Position numbers and translations under genes: made by a program. Shown here piece after piece: positions 1-8,566 of a stretch of DNA of 64,000 nt. Under the pieces are notes generated by a model, which saw only the letters and a program-made list of their open reading frames with translations, was not told where the DNA came from and did not search any database. Origin of the DNA: Thermoanaerobaculia bacterium (GTDB lineage Bacteria > Acidobacteriota > Thermoanaerobaculia > Multivoradales > JAHEKO01). The stretch is from contig CAMYOG010000004.1 of NCBI GenBank assembly GCA_947259925.1, forward strand, positions 1-64,000, in the 5' to 3' direction. The first letter of the stretch is position 1. Each line of letters opens with the position of its first letter.

Positions 1-2
1 GT

Positions 3-48
3 GTTACCCATGTACCCGGTCTGATCTGTAACCCATGTACCCGGTCTG
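3..48. repeat. Pair of direct repeats, likely IS-end remnant
   Basis: An 18-base unit starting ACCCATGTACCCGG occurs at 6-23 and 31-48, a 25-base period; the preceding three bases are GTT and GTA. Repeated short motifs of this style are seen at the ends of some insertion sequences (for example IS21-type ends). With an IS110 fragment next to it, I read this as the edge of insertion-sequence debris continuing left of the window. The assignment to a particular IS family is a guess. Confidence 0.45.
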
Positions 49-115
49 TACCCCCCTCACCCTCCACACCCGCCCAGTACCCAGATCCCTCTCCCACCCT
101 TCCATGAGAAGGGCC

Positions 116-490
116 TCACGTGTCAATCGGCCGACGTGGCGGCCGTTCGTTTCTGGTGGTGAGCGCCACCAGCACCTCGTGGCCCAGACCCTCGAGCAGA
201 CGGCTCATCCACGCCGAGTGCGGGCCCACCTCCAACGCCACCCGACTCCTCGACCTACCTGCAAACCACGCCTCCAATGCCTCCTGCGTCGTCCGTACAC
301 GGACTTCCTCTACCCGAGTGCCCGTCCTCATCGAGAGCACATAGACCTGCGTCCACTTGTCGCTAACGTCCAGACCCACTACCTGCCCGACCCTGCTACC
401 GTGTCCCACGGCCATCTCCTTTCTGAGCCTCAAGAGCTCGTTACCTATTGCAGACCTCACGGTACTGCGAAGGGGGATGGCCCTTCTCAT
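116..490 (-). pseudogene. IS110-family transposase, N-terminal fragment
   Basis: The 124-residue product matches the start of IS110-type DEDD transposases: the opening strand VVGLDVSDKW carries the first catalytic Asp (D41), and a later VALEVGPHSAW segment carries the Glu (about E86). IS110 enzymes are normally 300-400 residues with a C-terminal transposase_20 domain; that half is absent here. Similarity ends near residue 109, after which the tail (about 15 residues) reads like unrelated DNA running into a stop. There is no partner fragment in the window. This is a dead remnant left by deletion or by another insertion, consistent with the direct repeats at the window edge. Confidence 0.7.
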
Positions 491-553
491 TCCAATCTCA
501 CGGGGGGAGAGGGACGCCGAGCAGATCGGATCGCCGCCTCAACAGGTCGGGGG

Positions 554-2269
554 TCAGGCGAACAGGGTCGGGGGCTCGAGCTTCTGTTGTGGGTCGTCTT
601 CGTCGGTGTAGCAGCCGTCGATGTCGACGAAGCGGTTGTTGCCGGCGTTCAGCAGGCAGCGGTTGCGGCCCAGGCGCTTGGCTTCGTAGAGCGCGTCGTC
701 GGCCAGCTTGAGCAGATCGTCCGGCTCCTTGACGGTGAGATCCGGGAAGGACGCGACGCCGGCGCTGATCCGCAGCGGTACCTTCCGGTTTCTTACCTTG
801 AAGTTGAGCTTCTGGACCGCGATCCGCAGCCGCTCCGCGACCCGCAGCGCGGTCTCGCCGTCGGTCCGCTCGAGCACCACGGCGAACTCTTCGCCACCGT
901 AGCGGCAGCAGAGATCCGTCTCGCGCCGATGGTCCTCCATCAAGCGGGCGATCTCGATCAACGCTTGATCGCCCGCCGCGTGCCCGATCCGATCGTTGAT
1001 CCGCTTGAATCGGTCCAGATCGCACATGACGATCGCCATCGGGCTGCCCTCTTCCAGACAGTCGGCGAACGCCCGCTCGAGCTCGTTCTCGAGCGATCGG
1101 CGGTCGGGTAGACCGGTCAGCGGATCGTGGCGCGCCTCCCGGTCGAGCAACGCCCGGTGAACCGCCGACGCCATCTGGGGCAAGAGCGTATCGAGCAGAT
1201 CGAGAGCCCCGGGATTCAACTGGCGGGGGTCACACCAGAGGCGCAGGCGGCCGAGAGCGCGGTCCTCGGTGACCAGCTCGCGGTCGACCACGCGCCAGCC
1301 GGACCTGCGGTGGACACCCGGCAGGGGCGGCGGGCTCGCGGGTACTTCGAGCTTGCCTTCTTCCACCTTGCCGTCCGGACCCGCCGCCCAGCTGGCGACT
1401 CGCGACTCGCCCTCCACGAGATCGAACGCGAACCAGGAGAACGGCACCATCCGTCGACATTCGACGTGAATCTGCTCGGCGATCCCCTGGAGGTCTGGAC
1501 GGCGGAAGATGATCCGATGCCCGGCCCGGGTCACCTCGCGCAGCAGGCTGAGCTGGGCCAGAGCCAGCTGTCGCAGCCCGGCGTTGCGCGCCGCCTCGAG
1601 CGACATGATCGCCAGCACGCAGAGCAACAGGAGCGCCGGTACCCAGCCGAGCTTGCGCACGACGCCGATCAGAATCAGGCCGAACATCCAGGCGCCGACG
1701 TCGAGCGCCAGCGGACGCAGCGCGGAGCGCCAGAGGAGCGAGGCGACCGAGCCCATCGACACCCAGGTCGTCACCACGATGACCGACACGTACGTAGCGC
1801 AGGTGAGGCCACCGAGGATCGCGATCCCGCGCAGGCCTCCCGGGATCGCTACAACCATCGCCTCTCCAACCATCCCGGCCGCGAGCGTCGCCAGGCCGAT
1901 GCGTGCCGACGCCTCGAGAGTGCTGGTCAGGCGCCAGCCGGTGCGCTCCGGGGAGCGCTCTGCCGGCAGCAGGAGAATCACCAGCCGTCTCACCAGGTAG
2001 GCGGCGGCAGCCAACCAACCGGCACCAGTCGGACCGAGTGAGACGATTGCCAGCGGCAGCGCGGCGGCGCCCAGTCCGAGCGAGCTGGTGCCGAGCGGCG
2101 CGTGCACCGAGGCGAGCGCGGCCAGCGCGATCAGCGTCAACCGGATGCCGAGCGACAGCGAGCGCTCGGGCCAGGGACTCCAATAGCTCAGGGCCGTCAG
2201 CACCACGAGTGCGGCAACCGCCACCGCTACCTCTCTCGAGTAGCTGCCCACCGTGGGTGCGTCCTTCAC
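554..2269 (-). CDS. Membrane-anchored diguanylate cyclase (GGDEF)
   Basis: A 571-residue protein expected to make cyclic di-GMP from two GTP at the inner membrane. The first ~230 residues contain about seven hydrophobic segments forming a sensory membrane module of unrecognised type. A GAF-like soluble region follows at about 240-385, then a GGDEF domain at about 390-540. The active site is GGEEF at 458-462, and an RETD inhibitory I-site lies five residues upstream, so product feedback is expected. A short tail of about 30 residues rich in Asp and Glu follows the domain. It stands alone on the minus strand. A second GGDEF protein (49306-51129) and a PilZ protein (53098-53433) in the window make c-di-GMP signalling a local theme. 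Confidence 0.88.
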   Translation of the reverse strand: MKDAPTVGSYSREVAVAVAALVVLTALSYWSPWPERSLSLGIRLTLIALAALASVHAPLGTSSLGLGAAALPLAIVSLGPTGAGWLAAAAYLVRRLVILLLPAERSPERTGWRLTSTLEASARIGLATLAAGMVGEAMVVAIPGGLRGIAILGGLTCATYVSVIVVTTWVSMGSVASLLWRSALRPLALDVGAWMFGLILIGVVRKLGWVPALLLLCVLAIMSLEAARNAGLRQLALAQLSLLREVTRAGHRIIFRRPDLQGIAEQIHVECRRMVPFSWFAFDLVEGESRVASWAAGPDGKVEEGKLEVPASPPPLPGVHRRSGWRVVDRELVTEDRALGRLRLWCDPRQLNPGALDLLDTLLPQMASAVHRALLDREARHDPLTGLPDRRSLENELERAFADCLEEGSPMAIVMCDLDRFKRINDRIGHAAGDQALIEIARLMEDHRRETDLCCRYGGEEFAVVLERTDGETALRVAERLRIAVQKLNFKVRNRKVPLRISAGVASFPDLTVKEPDDLLKLADDALYEAKRLGRNRCLLNAGNNRFVDIDGCYTDEDDPQQKLEPPTLFA

Positions 2270-2352
2270 GTCCCGAGCTCCAGTCAGGCGAGGCTAGCGC
2301 CGTGGCGTCCCACATGCAATGCAGCCTTGTAGGCCCTCGCCTACGAGGCGAC

Positions 2353-3342
2353 TCAGAGGTCCCTGACCGCGGGCAGGAGCCCGAAGCCGTCGGCCTCGCG
2401 CACGCCGGTCAGGATCGCCTCGGCCACCGCCCGCTCTGCCAGGGCGCCGACCTGATGGATATGGGCGTTGCACTCGCCCATCGCGAGCGTCACGATCAGG
2501 TCGCCGTCGTAGAGCGTCAGCGCCGGCGCCAGGGCCCGGTGCAGCCCGCCGAAGGCGATCTCACAGACCTTGCGCGCCTCGGGCTTGCTCAGCCGGGCAT
2601 CGGTCATCACCACTGCCAGAGTGGTGTTGCTCTCCCACGGATGAAGCTCGCCCGGCGGCAGGCGCTCGAGCACCGCCTCGGCGTCGATCATCTCGGTGGA
2701 GTCGGCCGCGGCCCGGGCACCGGCCACCGGAGCTCCGGTGAGTGGGTCCCGCACGCCGCCGTAGGCGTTGACCGCTACCGCCGCCGCCACCGTCGGTCCG
2801 TCGGGGACCGTCAGGCTGGCGAAGCCGAAGCCTCCCTTCATCCCCCGATCGCGGCCGTCGACCTTGCCGACGGTCGCCCCGGTGCCGACGCCGACGCTGC
2901 CACACTCGATCTCGCCCGCGGCGGCACTGTCGAGAGCCGCTTCGACCAGCTCGTGCGACGGGACGGCGCCGCCGTCGCCGAACCCGAAGTCGAACAGGAT
3001 CGCGGTCGGCACGACCGGCACCAGCCGGAAGCCGGTCTCGAGGCCGTAGCCCTGGGCGGCCAGCCGGGCGAGCACCGGGTCGGAGCAGGCGAGCCCGTAG
3101 GTGCTGCCGCCCGCGAGCACGACTCCGTGCGCCTTCGAGTTGATGCTGTGGCCGATCCGCAGCGAATCGAACTGCCGCGTCCCGGTCGCCGTTCCCCGGA
3201 CGTCGGCGGCCGCGGTCGCACCCTCAGGACAGAGGACGACGGTCACGCCGGTCATCGCGTCGGTGTCCGAGCCGTGACCGAGAGTGAAGCCGTCGATCGT
3301 CAGCCGCCTGGAGATCGGGATGTCGGGCGCCGAAGGATCCAT
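2353..3342 (-). CDS. P1-family self-cleaving peptidase (DmpA/NylC-like)
   Basis: A 329-residue Ntn-type hydrolase of peptidase family P1 (DmpA/BapA aminopeptidases, NylC nylon oligomer hydrolase). These precursors cut themselves and expose an N-terminal nucleophile. The processing site is visible as WESNTTLAVVMTDA, predicting cleavage between Asn239 and Thr240. This is the Asn/Thr arrangement of NylC rather than the Gly/Ser of DmpA. Upstream glycine-rich segments GHGSDTDAMTG and VLAGGSTYGL are typical of the alpha chain. I chose the ATG at 3342 because the reading frame upstream of it has no family similarity. It is divergent from the unknown gene at 3364, with 21 bases between the start codons. 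The true substrate cannot be read from sequence. Confidence 0.85.
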   Translation of the reverse strand: MDPSAPDIPISRRLTIDGFTLGHGSDTDAMTGVTVVLCPEGATAAADVRGTATGTRQFDSLRIGHSINSKAHGVVLAGGSTYGLACSDPVLARLAAQGYGLETGFRLVPVVPTAILFDFGFGDGGAVPSHELVEAALDSAAAGEIECGSVGVGTGATVGKVDGRDRGMKGGFGFASLTVPDGPTVAAAVAVNAYGGVRDPLTGAPVAGARAAADSTEMIDAEAVLERLPPGELHPWESNTTLAVVMTDARLSKPEARKVCEIAFGGLHRALAPALTLYDGDLIVTLAMGECNAHIHQVGALAERAVAEAILTGVREADGFGLLPAVRDL

Positions 3343-3363
3343 GGTGCGCGGGATTCTACTCCC

Positions 3364-4164
3364 ATGACGTGCCGCCGATATCATCTGAAGCCGGTGTCGA
3401 CGATCGCCGCCTACCAGTCTCCCGCCGATATCGAGCTGTCCGTCCATCGGGCCGACGCGTTCTCGATCGAGGCGGACCTGGCGGTCATCGGCCGCTGTCG
3501 AGAGGTTCGCGCCCGGCTCGAAGAAGAGACGAATCAGCGATTCGAACCGTACTTCGAGACCTCGGTCCCCGAGCGCGAGACGCTTCTTCTGCGCTCACAG
3601 AGCGGCCCCTGGTCTTGCACAGTCGCTCTCGACTACCGGCCGCGGAACGTGCGGACCCGCCCGCTGCCAACAACGGAGTTCGGCTTCCCGTGCCACATCT
3701 CCCACCTGCACGCGCTCACCAGCAACCTCGGGGAGATCCTCCAGCGCTGTCATGAGGACTTCGAGACTGAGTCGGTCCTCTTCCTGCCGCTCTCTTGGCG
3801 GAATCCGCAGGTGGTCTCGTTAGCGGCCGTCGGTGCCGCATGGCACTATTGCTACTGGATCGCCCGGGAGCTGGGCGCCTTCGTGGAGCCCTCAGATCAT
3901 TTCGTTGAGACCCTCGAGGAGACCTTGCTGGATCTCCTGGGCATCAGCGCCGAGGACTGGCAGCGACATCAGCGAACGATGCTCCAGGAGCGAGCCGAGA
4001 GCCTGCGGCGGAAGGGTTACATCAAGCGATTCATGTTCGTGGACCGGGACGATCCGCAGCCGTTCGTGGACGCCCTGGAGAACCGGGACAATCGACTCGT
4101 GGAGGCGTTCGAGATCGATCCGGAGGACTGGACCAACGCGGCTCTGACCCGGATAGCACCATGA
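3364..4164 (+). CDS. Hypothetical protein
   Basis: A 266-residue soluble protein I do not recognise. It has no signal peptide or membrane segment, is fairly rich in Trp, His and Cys (for example FPCHISHLHAL and AAWHYCYWIARELG), and its C-terminal half is helical and charged. The ATG at 3364 is used because it opens the frame just after the divergent peptidase promoter space, but no clear Shine-Dalgarno precedes it; a GTG at 3394 is an alternative. Its stop overlaps the next gene's start (ATGA at 4161-4164), so it is translationally coupled to the glycerophosphodiesterase. The two may share a role, but nothing more specific can be said. Confidence 0.6.
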   Translation: MTCRRYHLKPVSTIAAYQSPADIELSVHRADAFSIEADLAVIGRCREVRARLEEETNQRFEPYFETSVPERETLLLRSQSGPWSCTVALDYRPRNVRTRPLPTTEFGFPCHISHLHALTSNLGEILQRCHEDFETESVLFLPLSWRNPQVVSLAAVGAAWHYCYWIARELGAFVEPSDHFVETLEETLLDLLGISAEDWQRHQRTMLQERAESLRRKGYIKRFMFVDRDDPQPFVDALENRDNRLVEAFEIDPEDWTNAALTRIAP

Positions 4165-4844
4165 TCGATCGGACCCCACCCTGGATCATCGGCCACCGGG
4201 GCGTCGCCGGTGAGGCGCTCGAGAACAGCCTGCCGAGCCTGCTCCGGGCGGTCGACCAGCACGCCGACATGATCGAGCTCGACGTACAGCTGACCGGCGA
4301 TGGCGAGCTGGCGGTCTTCCACGACTGGGATCTCGAGCGCCTGGCCGGACAGACGGAGGTGGTCGAGGAGTCGTCCCTCGAGCGGCTCGTCGAGCTCTTC
4401 GACGCGATCAGCACCCTGGACGAGGTGTTCGAAGCCCTGCCCACCGAGCAACCGCTCAACGTCGAGCTCAAGCGGCGCCACGCCCGGCCGCAGGCGTTCG
4501 CCGAGCGACTCGCCGTGGCGCTATCGGACCGGCCTCGCATCCTGCTGTCGAGCTTCGACTGGCGGCTCCTCGAAGCGGCGCGCGCCGTCCTACCGGATCG
4601 GCCGGTCGCGCCGCTCGGCAACGAATCCGGACCGGACCTGCTCGAAGCGGCGGCTCGCCTGGACGCCTGGAGCGTCAACTGTCACCACGACCTGGCCGAC
4701 CACGAGCTGATCGAGGGCGCCAACCGACCCGTGCTGGTCTACACGGTCAACGATCATGACCAGGCACGCGCCCTGTTCGATCGCGGGGTCGCCGGCGTCT
4801 TCACCGACATTCCCGGGGCGCTGCGGCGCGAGCTGGGCCTCTAA
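4161..4844 (+). CDS. Glycerophosphodiester phosphodiesterase
   Basis: A 227-residue cytoplasmic-type GDPD (UgpQ-like) that hydrolyses glycerophosphodiesters to glycerol-3-phosphate and an alcohol. The TIM-barrel signature is clear: IIGHRGVAGEALENS with His12, IELDVQLTGDGELAVFHD with Glu39, Asp41 and the general acid His54, and the late VYTVND strand. There is no signal peptide, which favours an intracellular enzyme. It overlaps the upstream unknown gene by 4 bases, and its 3' end overlaps the convergent gene by 4 bases (4841-4844). Length is normal for bacterial single-domain GDPD enzymes. Confidence 0.92.
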   Translation: MIDRTPPWIIGHRGVAGEALENSLPSLLRAVDQHADMIELDVQLTGDGELAVFHDWDLERLAGQTEVVEESSLERLVELFDAISTLDEVFEALPTEQPLNVELKRRHARPQAFAERLAVALSDRPRILLSSFDWRLLEAARAVLPDRPVAPLGNESGPDLLEAAARLDAWSVNCHHDLADHELIEGANRPVLVYTVNDHDQARALFDRGVAGVFTDIPGALRRELGL

Positions 4845-5365
4845 CCGGTCTCCGACCAGCCCGACCGGCGCCACCCCCAGCGCTGTTCCAGATCCGACTC
4901 CAGGCCGTGCGCCTCGAGCCTCTCTCCGAGGCGGGTGAGAAATCGCGTCCGGTTGCGGATCACGCCCAGATTGAGGAAGAACTCGCGACCCCGTCCGGGG
5001 GTCGCCTCATAGACGAAGCGGAGCGATTGGGTCTCCTGCTTGGGCGCGCAGGCGAGCACGCTGTCGAGCGCGATCCGTCGAGGCCGGAAGGTGTGGAGCG
5101 GTTGGTAGGCGAGCGAGTCCTCCTCGAGCACCACCGCGGCGCCCCCGGCGGTCCACCAGATCTTCGCCAGCGTCAGCAGGAAGAGCAGGCCGTAGAGCAG
5201 CAGGGCGCCGAACGCGCGGCTGAGCGGCTTACTCCCAGGATCCCGGAAGAGCCAGGTGACGCCGCCTAGCAGGGCCACGATGCCGACGCCCCAGATCGTC
5301 GCCCTGCGGCACGCGTCCCGGACCCACGATCGGAACGGAAACGCCTCGTTCACCGGCTCGGACAT
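4841..5365 (-). CDS. Two-helix membrane protein with PH-like tail
   Basis: A 174-residue hypothetical membrane protein. Two hydrophobic helices (about 23-41 and 50-71) are followed by a soluble C-terminal region with alternating beta strands (AVVLEEDSLAYQPLHTF, RRIALDSVLAC, LRFVYEATPGRGREFFLN) that resembles bacterial PH-like domains attached to membranes. That resemblance is by pattern only. It converges on, and overlaps by 4 bases, the GDPD gene. It is divergent from the LiaF-like operon starting at 5480, so the 114-base gap between them probably carries promoters in both directions. No function is proposed. Confidence 0.6.
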   Translation of the reverse strand: MSEPVNEAFPFRSWVRDACRRATIWGVGIVALLGGVTWLFRDPGSKPLSRAFGALLLYGLLFLLTLAKIWWTAGGAAVVLEEDSLAYQPLHTFRPRRIALDSVLACAPKQETQSLRFVYEATPGRGREFFLNLGVIRNRTRFLTRLGERLEAHGLESDLEQRWGWRRSGWSETG

Positions 5366-5428
5366 GGCCGCACATCGTATCTCGGTCGCCGTTCACCGAC
5401 GCCCGACCACCGCTCACCGATCGGACGG

Positions 5429-5456
5429 TTGCCATCGCCCGATCCCTACGTATTGT
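5429..5456 (+). promoter_or_regulatory. Possible sigma70-type promoter of the LiaF/LytTR operon
   Basis: TTGCCA at 5429-5434 and TATTGT at 5451-5456 are separated by 16 bases and lie 24 bases before the first start codon of the operon (5480). A good Shine-Dalgarno, GGAGGA, follows at 5471-5476. The boxes are imperfect matches found by eye. If used, the leader would be very short. Confidence 0.3.
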
Positions 5457-5479
5457 GGGCAGGAAAGAACGGAGGAGTC

Positions 5480-5992
5480 ATGAGCAGCAGCAGAAAGAAC
5501 GGACAGCTCTTCGCCGGGATCCTGATCGCCGGCCTGGGTGTAATCCTGGCCGTGGAGAGGTTCTCCGGCTTCGAGATTCACGGCCTTTTCCATCTCTGGC
5601 CGCTGATCGTGATCGGCTTCGGGGTCGCCCGGCTGGTCAGCGGCGGCAGCACCAAGGAGCGCAGCTCGGGGCTCTTCCTGGTCTTCCTGGGGAGCTGGTT
5701 CCTGATCAACACCCTACACATCTACGGGCTCGATTGGGGGGAGTCGTGGCCGATCCTCCTGATCCTGCTCGGCCTCTCGAAACTGATTCTGCCCGAGGAC
5801 GGCCGGCGCTCCGGAGGCCTTCTCCTGCTGGCCATCGGAGCCTGGACGTTCGTCAGCGTCTTCGGGGTCTGGGACCTCGACTGGGACAACTCGTGGCCGA
5901 TCGCGGTAATCCTCGTCGGCCTGTTCATCGTCTGGCGGGCGCTCTTCGACAACGCGCCGTCAAGACAAGCCAAGGAAGTGTCCAATGACTGA
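5480..5992 (+). CDS. LiaI/LiaF-like transmembrane protein (DUF5668 type)
   Basis: A 170-residue membrane protein built of two tandem copies of the LiaF-type transmembrane unit. Each has a helix, a short loop ending in HLWPLIVIGFG or SWPILLILLG, and another helix. The repeated W-P-[IL] turn before a glycine-rich helix is the family hallmark. The ATG at 5480 is chosen because GGAGGA sits 4-9 bases upstream; an in-frame ATG at 5429 lacks this. It is the first gene of a four-gene operon and overlaps the next by 8 bases. In Firmicutes, Lia proteins monitor envelope damage; here the partner is a LytS/LytTR pair rather than LiaSR, so the role is inferred only by analogy. Confidence 0.75.
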   Translation: MSSSRKNGQLFAGILIAGLGVILAVERFSGFEIHGLFHLWPLIVIGFGVARLVSGGSTKERSSGLFLVFLGSWFLINTLHIYGLDWGESWPILLILLGLSKLILPEDGRRSGGLLLLAIGAWTFVSVFGVWDLDWDNSWPIAVILVGLFIVWRALFDNAPSRQAKEVSND

Positions 5993-6665
5993 AACCAGCC
6001 GGGTGAGCACGCCCAAGTTGATCCTCGGCCTGGCGGTGATCGCCGCCGGGGTCCTCTTCACCCTCGACAACCTCGGTCTCGCCGACGCCGATGACTTCTT
6101 CATCTACTGGCCGGTGGTCCTGATCCTGGTCGGCACGGCCCAGCTCTTCGGTGGCGGCCGACAGCAGACGGTCTGGGGCTGGATCCTGATTCTGGCAGGC
6201 GTCTGGTTCCTGCTCTACAACGTCGGCATCGTCGACCTCGAGCCCTGGATCTTCTTCTGGCCACTGATCCTCGTTCTGATCGGCATCAACCTGATCATGG
6301 GAGCCCTGCGCCGATCGGTGCCGACCGACACCGATTCGGTCGTCACCGGCTTCGCCTTCTGGAGTGGCATCGAGCGTCAGTTCGCCACCAGCGACTTCCG
6401 CGGCGGTGATCTGACCGCGATCATGGGCGGCTGCGACATCGACCTGCGTCAGGCCAAGATCCAGGGTGATCCGCCGACGCTCCACGTCTTCGCGTTCTGG
6501 GGCGGCATCGACATCCGCGTGCCCGAGGAATGGCACGTCGACTGGCGTGTGCTGCCGCTGATGGCTGGGGCCAGCGACGAGACGATCGCCCCGGCCTCGG
6601 AACAGGCCCCGACCCTGGTGGTCAGGGGCATGGCTATCATGGGCGGGGTCGCCGTCAAGAACTAG
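5985..6665 (+). CDS. LiaF-like membrane protein with C-terminal beta domain
   Basis: A 226-residue protein. Residues 1-110 repeat the DUF5668/LiaF helical unit (IYWPVVLILVGTAQLFGGG and FFWPLILVLIGINLIMGA). Residues ~115-226 form a beta-rich cell-wall-active-antibiotics-response/LiaF-type domain with two similar blocks, TGFAFWSGIERQF and HVFAFWGGIDIRV, ending in GMAIMGGVAVKN. LiaF homologues are negative regulators of their cognate kinase. It overlaps the gene before by 8 bases and lies 20 bases before the kinase gene, which supports a regulator-kinase-response regulator unit. Confidence 0.78.
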   Translation: MTETSRVSTPKLILGLAVIAAGVLFTLDNLGLADADDFFIYWPVVLILVGTAQLFGGGRQQTVWGWILILAGVWFLLYNVGIVDLEPWIFFWPLILVLIGINLIMGALRRSVPTDTDSVVTGFAFWSGIERQFATSDFRGGDLTAIMGGCDIDLRQAKIQGDPPTLHVFAFWGGIDIRVPEEWHVDWRVLPLMAGASDETIAPASEQAPTLVVRGMAIMGGVAVKN

Positions 6666-6685
6666 ACCGGCGGCCGGAGCGCAGC

Positions 6686-7774
6686 GTGCACCCGATCCTC
6701 AAAGAGAAGACCAGCCTGGCGCTCTACCTGTTCGGCTGGGCGCTGATCGGAGGGCTGCTCGCGTTCGTGATCGCGGGCCGGCAGGCCGAGCTGTGGACGG
6801 CGGCGCTCGCGCTGACGATCCCGCTGACCCTGGCCTACGCGTTCGTCTGCCTGGCCGCCTGGTACATCTGCTTGGCGAATCCGGTCCCGGGCACACCCAT
6901 TCTGCGGGTCGCCGGATCACAGCTGGTCGGCGCCCTGCTGTCGACCGGGCTGCTGCTGCTCATGGGATACGCCTGGGTCCGCCTGCTCAGTCAGGTCGGC
7001 CCGATCACCGGGTCGGAAAGTCTCTATCGGGATCACCGGCTACTCTTTTTCGCCGCCGGGATCCTGCTCTACCTGCTGGCGGCGACGCTCAGCTATCTGA
7101 TGCTCGCGTTCGAGGCTTCGCGCCAGGCGCAGCAGGAGTCGCTCGAGCTGCAGGTGCTGGCGCGCGAGGCCGAGCTGCAGGCGTTTCGCACCCAGATCGA
7201 CCCGCACTTCTTGTTCAACTGTCTCAACTCGATCAGCTCACTCTGCGGATCCGATCCGGCGGCGGCCCGTCACACGGCTGTGAGGCTGGGCGATTTTCTG
7301 CGCGCCAGCCTGCGGCTCGGCTCGGATGACACCATCTCGCTCGAAGAGGAGCTGCAGCTCTGCTCGGCCTATCTCGACGTCGAGCGGGTCCGCTTCGGCA
7401 AGCGTCTCGACTATCGCGAGAGCGTCGAAGATCGCTGCCGCCAGCTCGAGGTCCCGGCACTCCTTCTGCAGCCGCTGCTGGAGAACGCGCTCAAGCACGG
7501 CATCGCCCACCTGCTCGAGGGGGGTGAGGTCTCGCTCACCTGCCGGCTCGATGGCGACGCACTCGTCCTGTCGATCGAGAACAGCTGCGATCCCTCGCGG
7601 CCCCGCGACACCGGGCCGGGCATCGGTCTCGCCAACGTCCGCGGACGGCTCGGTCTCCTCTACGGCAGGAGCGCATCGCTGGCGGTCGCGGACGGCGAGT
7701 CGAGCTTCACCGTCGAGATTCGTCTACCCATCGAGGAGAACGTGACGACCGAGCCGGAGATGGCACATGCCTGA
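6686..7774 (+). CDS. LytS/YehU-type sensor histidine kinase
   Basis: A 362-residue membrane kinase starting at GTG 6686. Four or five hydrophobic segments fill residues 10-145. A short coiled region leads to the His_kinase box FRTQIDPHFLFNCLNS with phospho-acceptor His174. The ATP-binding part follows, with N-box LLQPLLENALKHG (Asn267) and G-box GPGIGLANVRGRLGLLYG. This is the HPK8/LytS architecture, which pairs with LytTR regulators, and the next gene is one (8-base overlap). There is no large extracytoplasmic domain, so sensing is probably within the membrane or through the LiaF-like proteins encoded just upstream. The GTG start is supported by the position relative to the LiaF-like stop; an ATG start is not available nearby. 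Confidence 0.9.
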   Translation: MHPILKEKTSLALYLFGWALIGGLLAFVIAGRQAELWTAALALTIPLTLAYAFVCLAAWYICLANPVPGTPILRVAGSQLVGALLSTGLLLLMGYAWVRLLSQVGPITGSESLYRDHRLLFFAAGILLYLLAATLSYLMLAFEASRQAQQESLELQVLAREAELQAFRTQIDPHFLFNCLNSISSLCGSDPAAARHTAVRLGDFLRASLRLGSDDTISLEEELQLCSAYLDVERVRFGKRLDYRESVEDRCRQLEVPALLLQPLLENALKHGIAHLLEGGEVSLTCRLDGDALVLSIENSCDPSRPRDTGPGIGLANVRGRLGLLYGRSASLAVADGESSFTVEIRLPIEENVTTEPEMAHA

Positions 7775-8519
7775 GCCACGAGCCGAGATCTCGGTGCTGG
7801 TCGTCGACGACGAGGCGCCGGCGCGCGCCCTGCTGGCCGAATACCTGGCCGAGCGGCCCGGCTTCGAGCTGGTCGCCGAGTGTGCCAACGGCTTCGACGC
7901 GGTGCGCCAGATCGACGAGCTGCGGCCCGACCTCGTCCTGCTCGACATCCAGATGCCCAAACTCGACGGCTTCGAGGTGCTCGAGCTGATCCATCACGCT
8001 CCCCAGATCGTCTTCACCACGGCACACGACGAGTACGCGCTCAAAGCGTTCGAAGTGCAGGCCGTCGACTATCTGCTGAAGCCGTTTTCGGCCGAGCGCT
8101 TCGAGCAGGCGCTCGAGCGGGCGCGCCAACGGGTGGCCGAGGGCGCTGGCCAGCCGCTGGCCGAGCTGGCGCGCATGCGGCGCGAGCGCAGTCGCCCGAG
8201 CGACCGGGTGGTCGTGCGCGAGGGGGCGGAGATTCACGTCCTACCGCGCGACTCGATCGACTACATCGAATCGGACGACGACTACGCCATGATCCACGCC
8301 GGCGGCCGCAAGCTGCGCAAGAAGCAGACCCTGGCGGAGCTCGAGAATCTCCTGACAGAGGGTGGCTTCGTGCGTATCCATCGCTGTTATCTGATCAACG
8401 TCGATCGGCTGACCCGGATCGAGCCCTACGCCAAGGACAGCCGGGTCGCCTTTCTCCGGGGTGGCGCTCGTCTGCCGGTCAGCCGCGCCGGATATGCACG
8501 ACTCAAGGACTGGTTGTGA
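7767..8519 (+). CDS. LytTR-family response regulator
   Basis: A 250-residue response regulator. The receiver domain (7-120) has acidic pocket D14/D15, phospho-acceptor D60 in LLDIQMPKLDG, and Lys105 in DYLLKPF. The C-terminal LytTR DNA-binding domain (~145-250) shows IDYIESDDDYAMIH, the TLAELE helix and FVRIHRCYLINVDRLTRIE. It is coupled by 8 bases to the kinase gene. LytTR regulators bind direct repeats in promoters, and autoregulation of this operon or control of the genes after it is plausible but not shown. Confidence 0.93.
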   Translation: MPEPRAEISVLVVDDEAPARALLAEYLAERPGFELVAECANGFDAVRQIDELRPDLVLLDIQMPKLDGFEVLELIHHAPQIVFTTAHDEYALKAFEVQAVDYLLKPFSAERFEQALERARQRVAEGAGQPLAELARMRRERSRPSDRVVVREGAEIHVLPRDSIDYIESDDDYAMIHAGGRKLRKKQTLAELENLLTEGGFVRIHRCYLINVDRLTRIEPYAKDSRVAFLRGGARLPVSRAGYARLKDWL

Positions 8520-8566
8520 AACGGTTTGGGCACTTGCGGCGTCTTACTAGGTAGGAGAGGAGAGTC

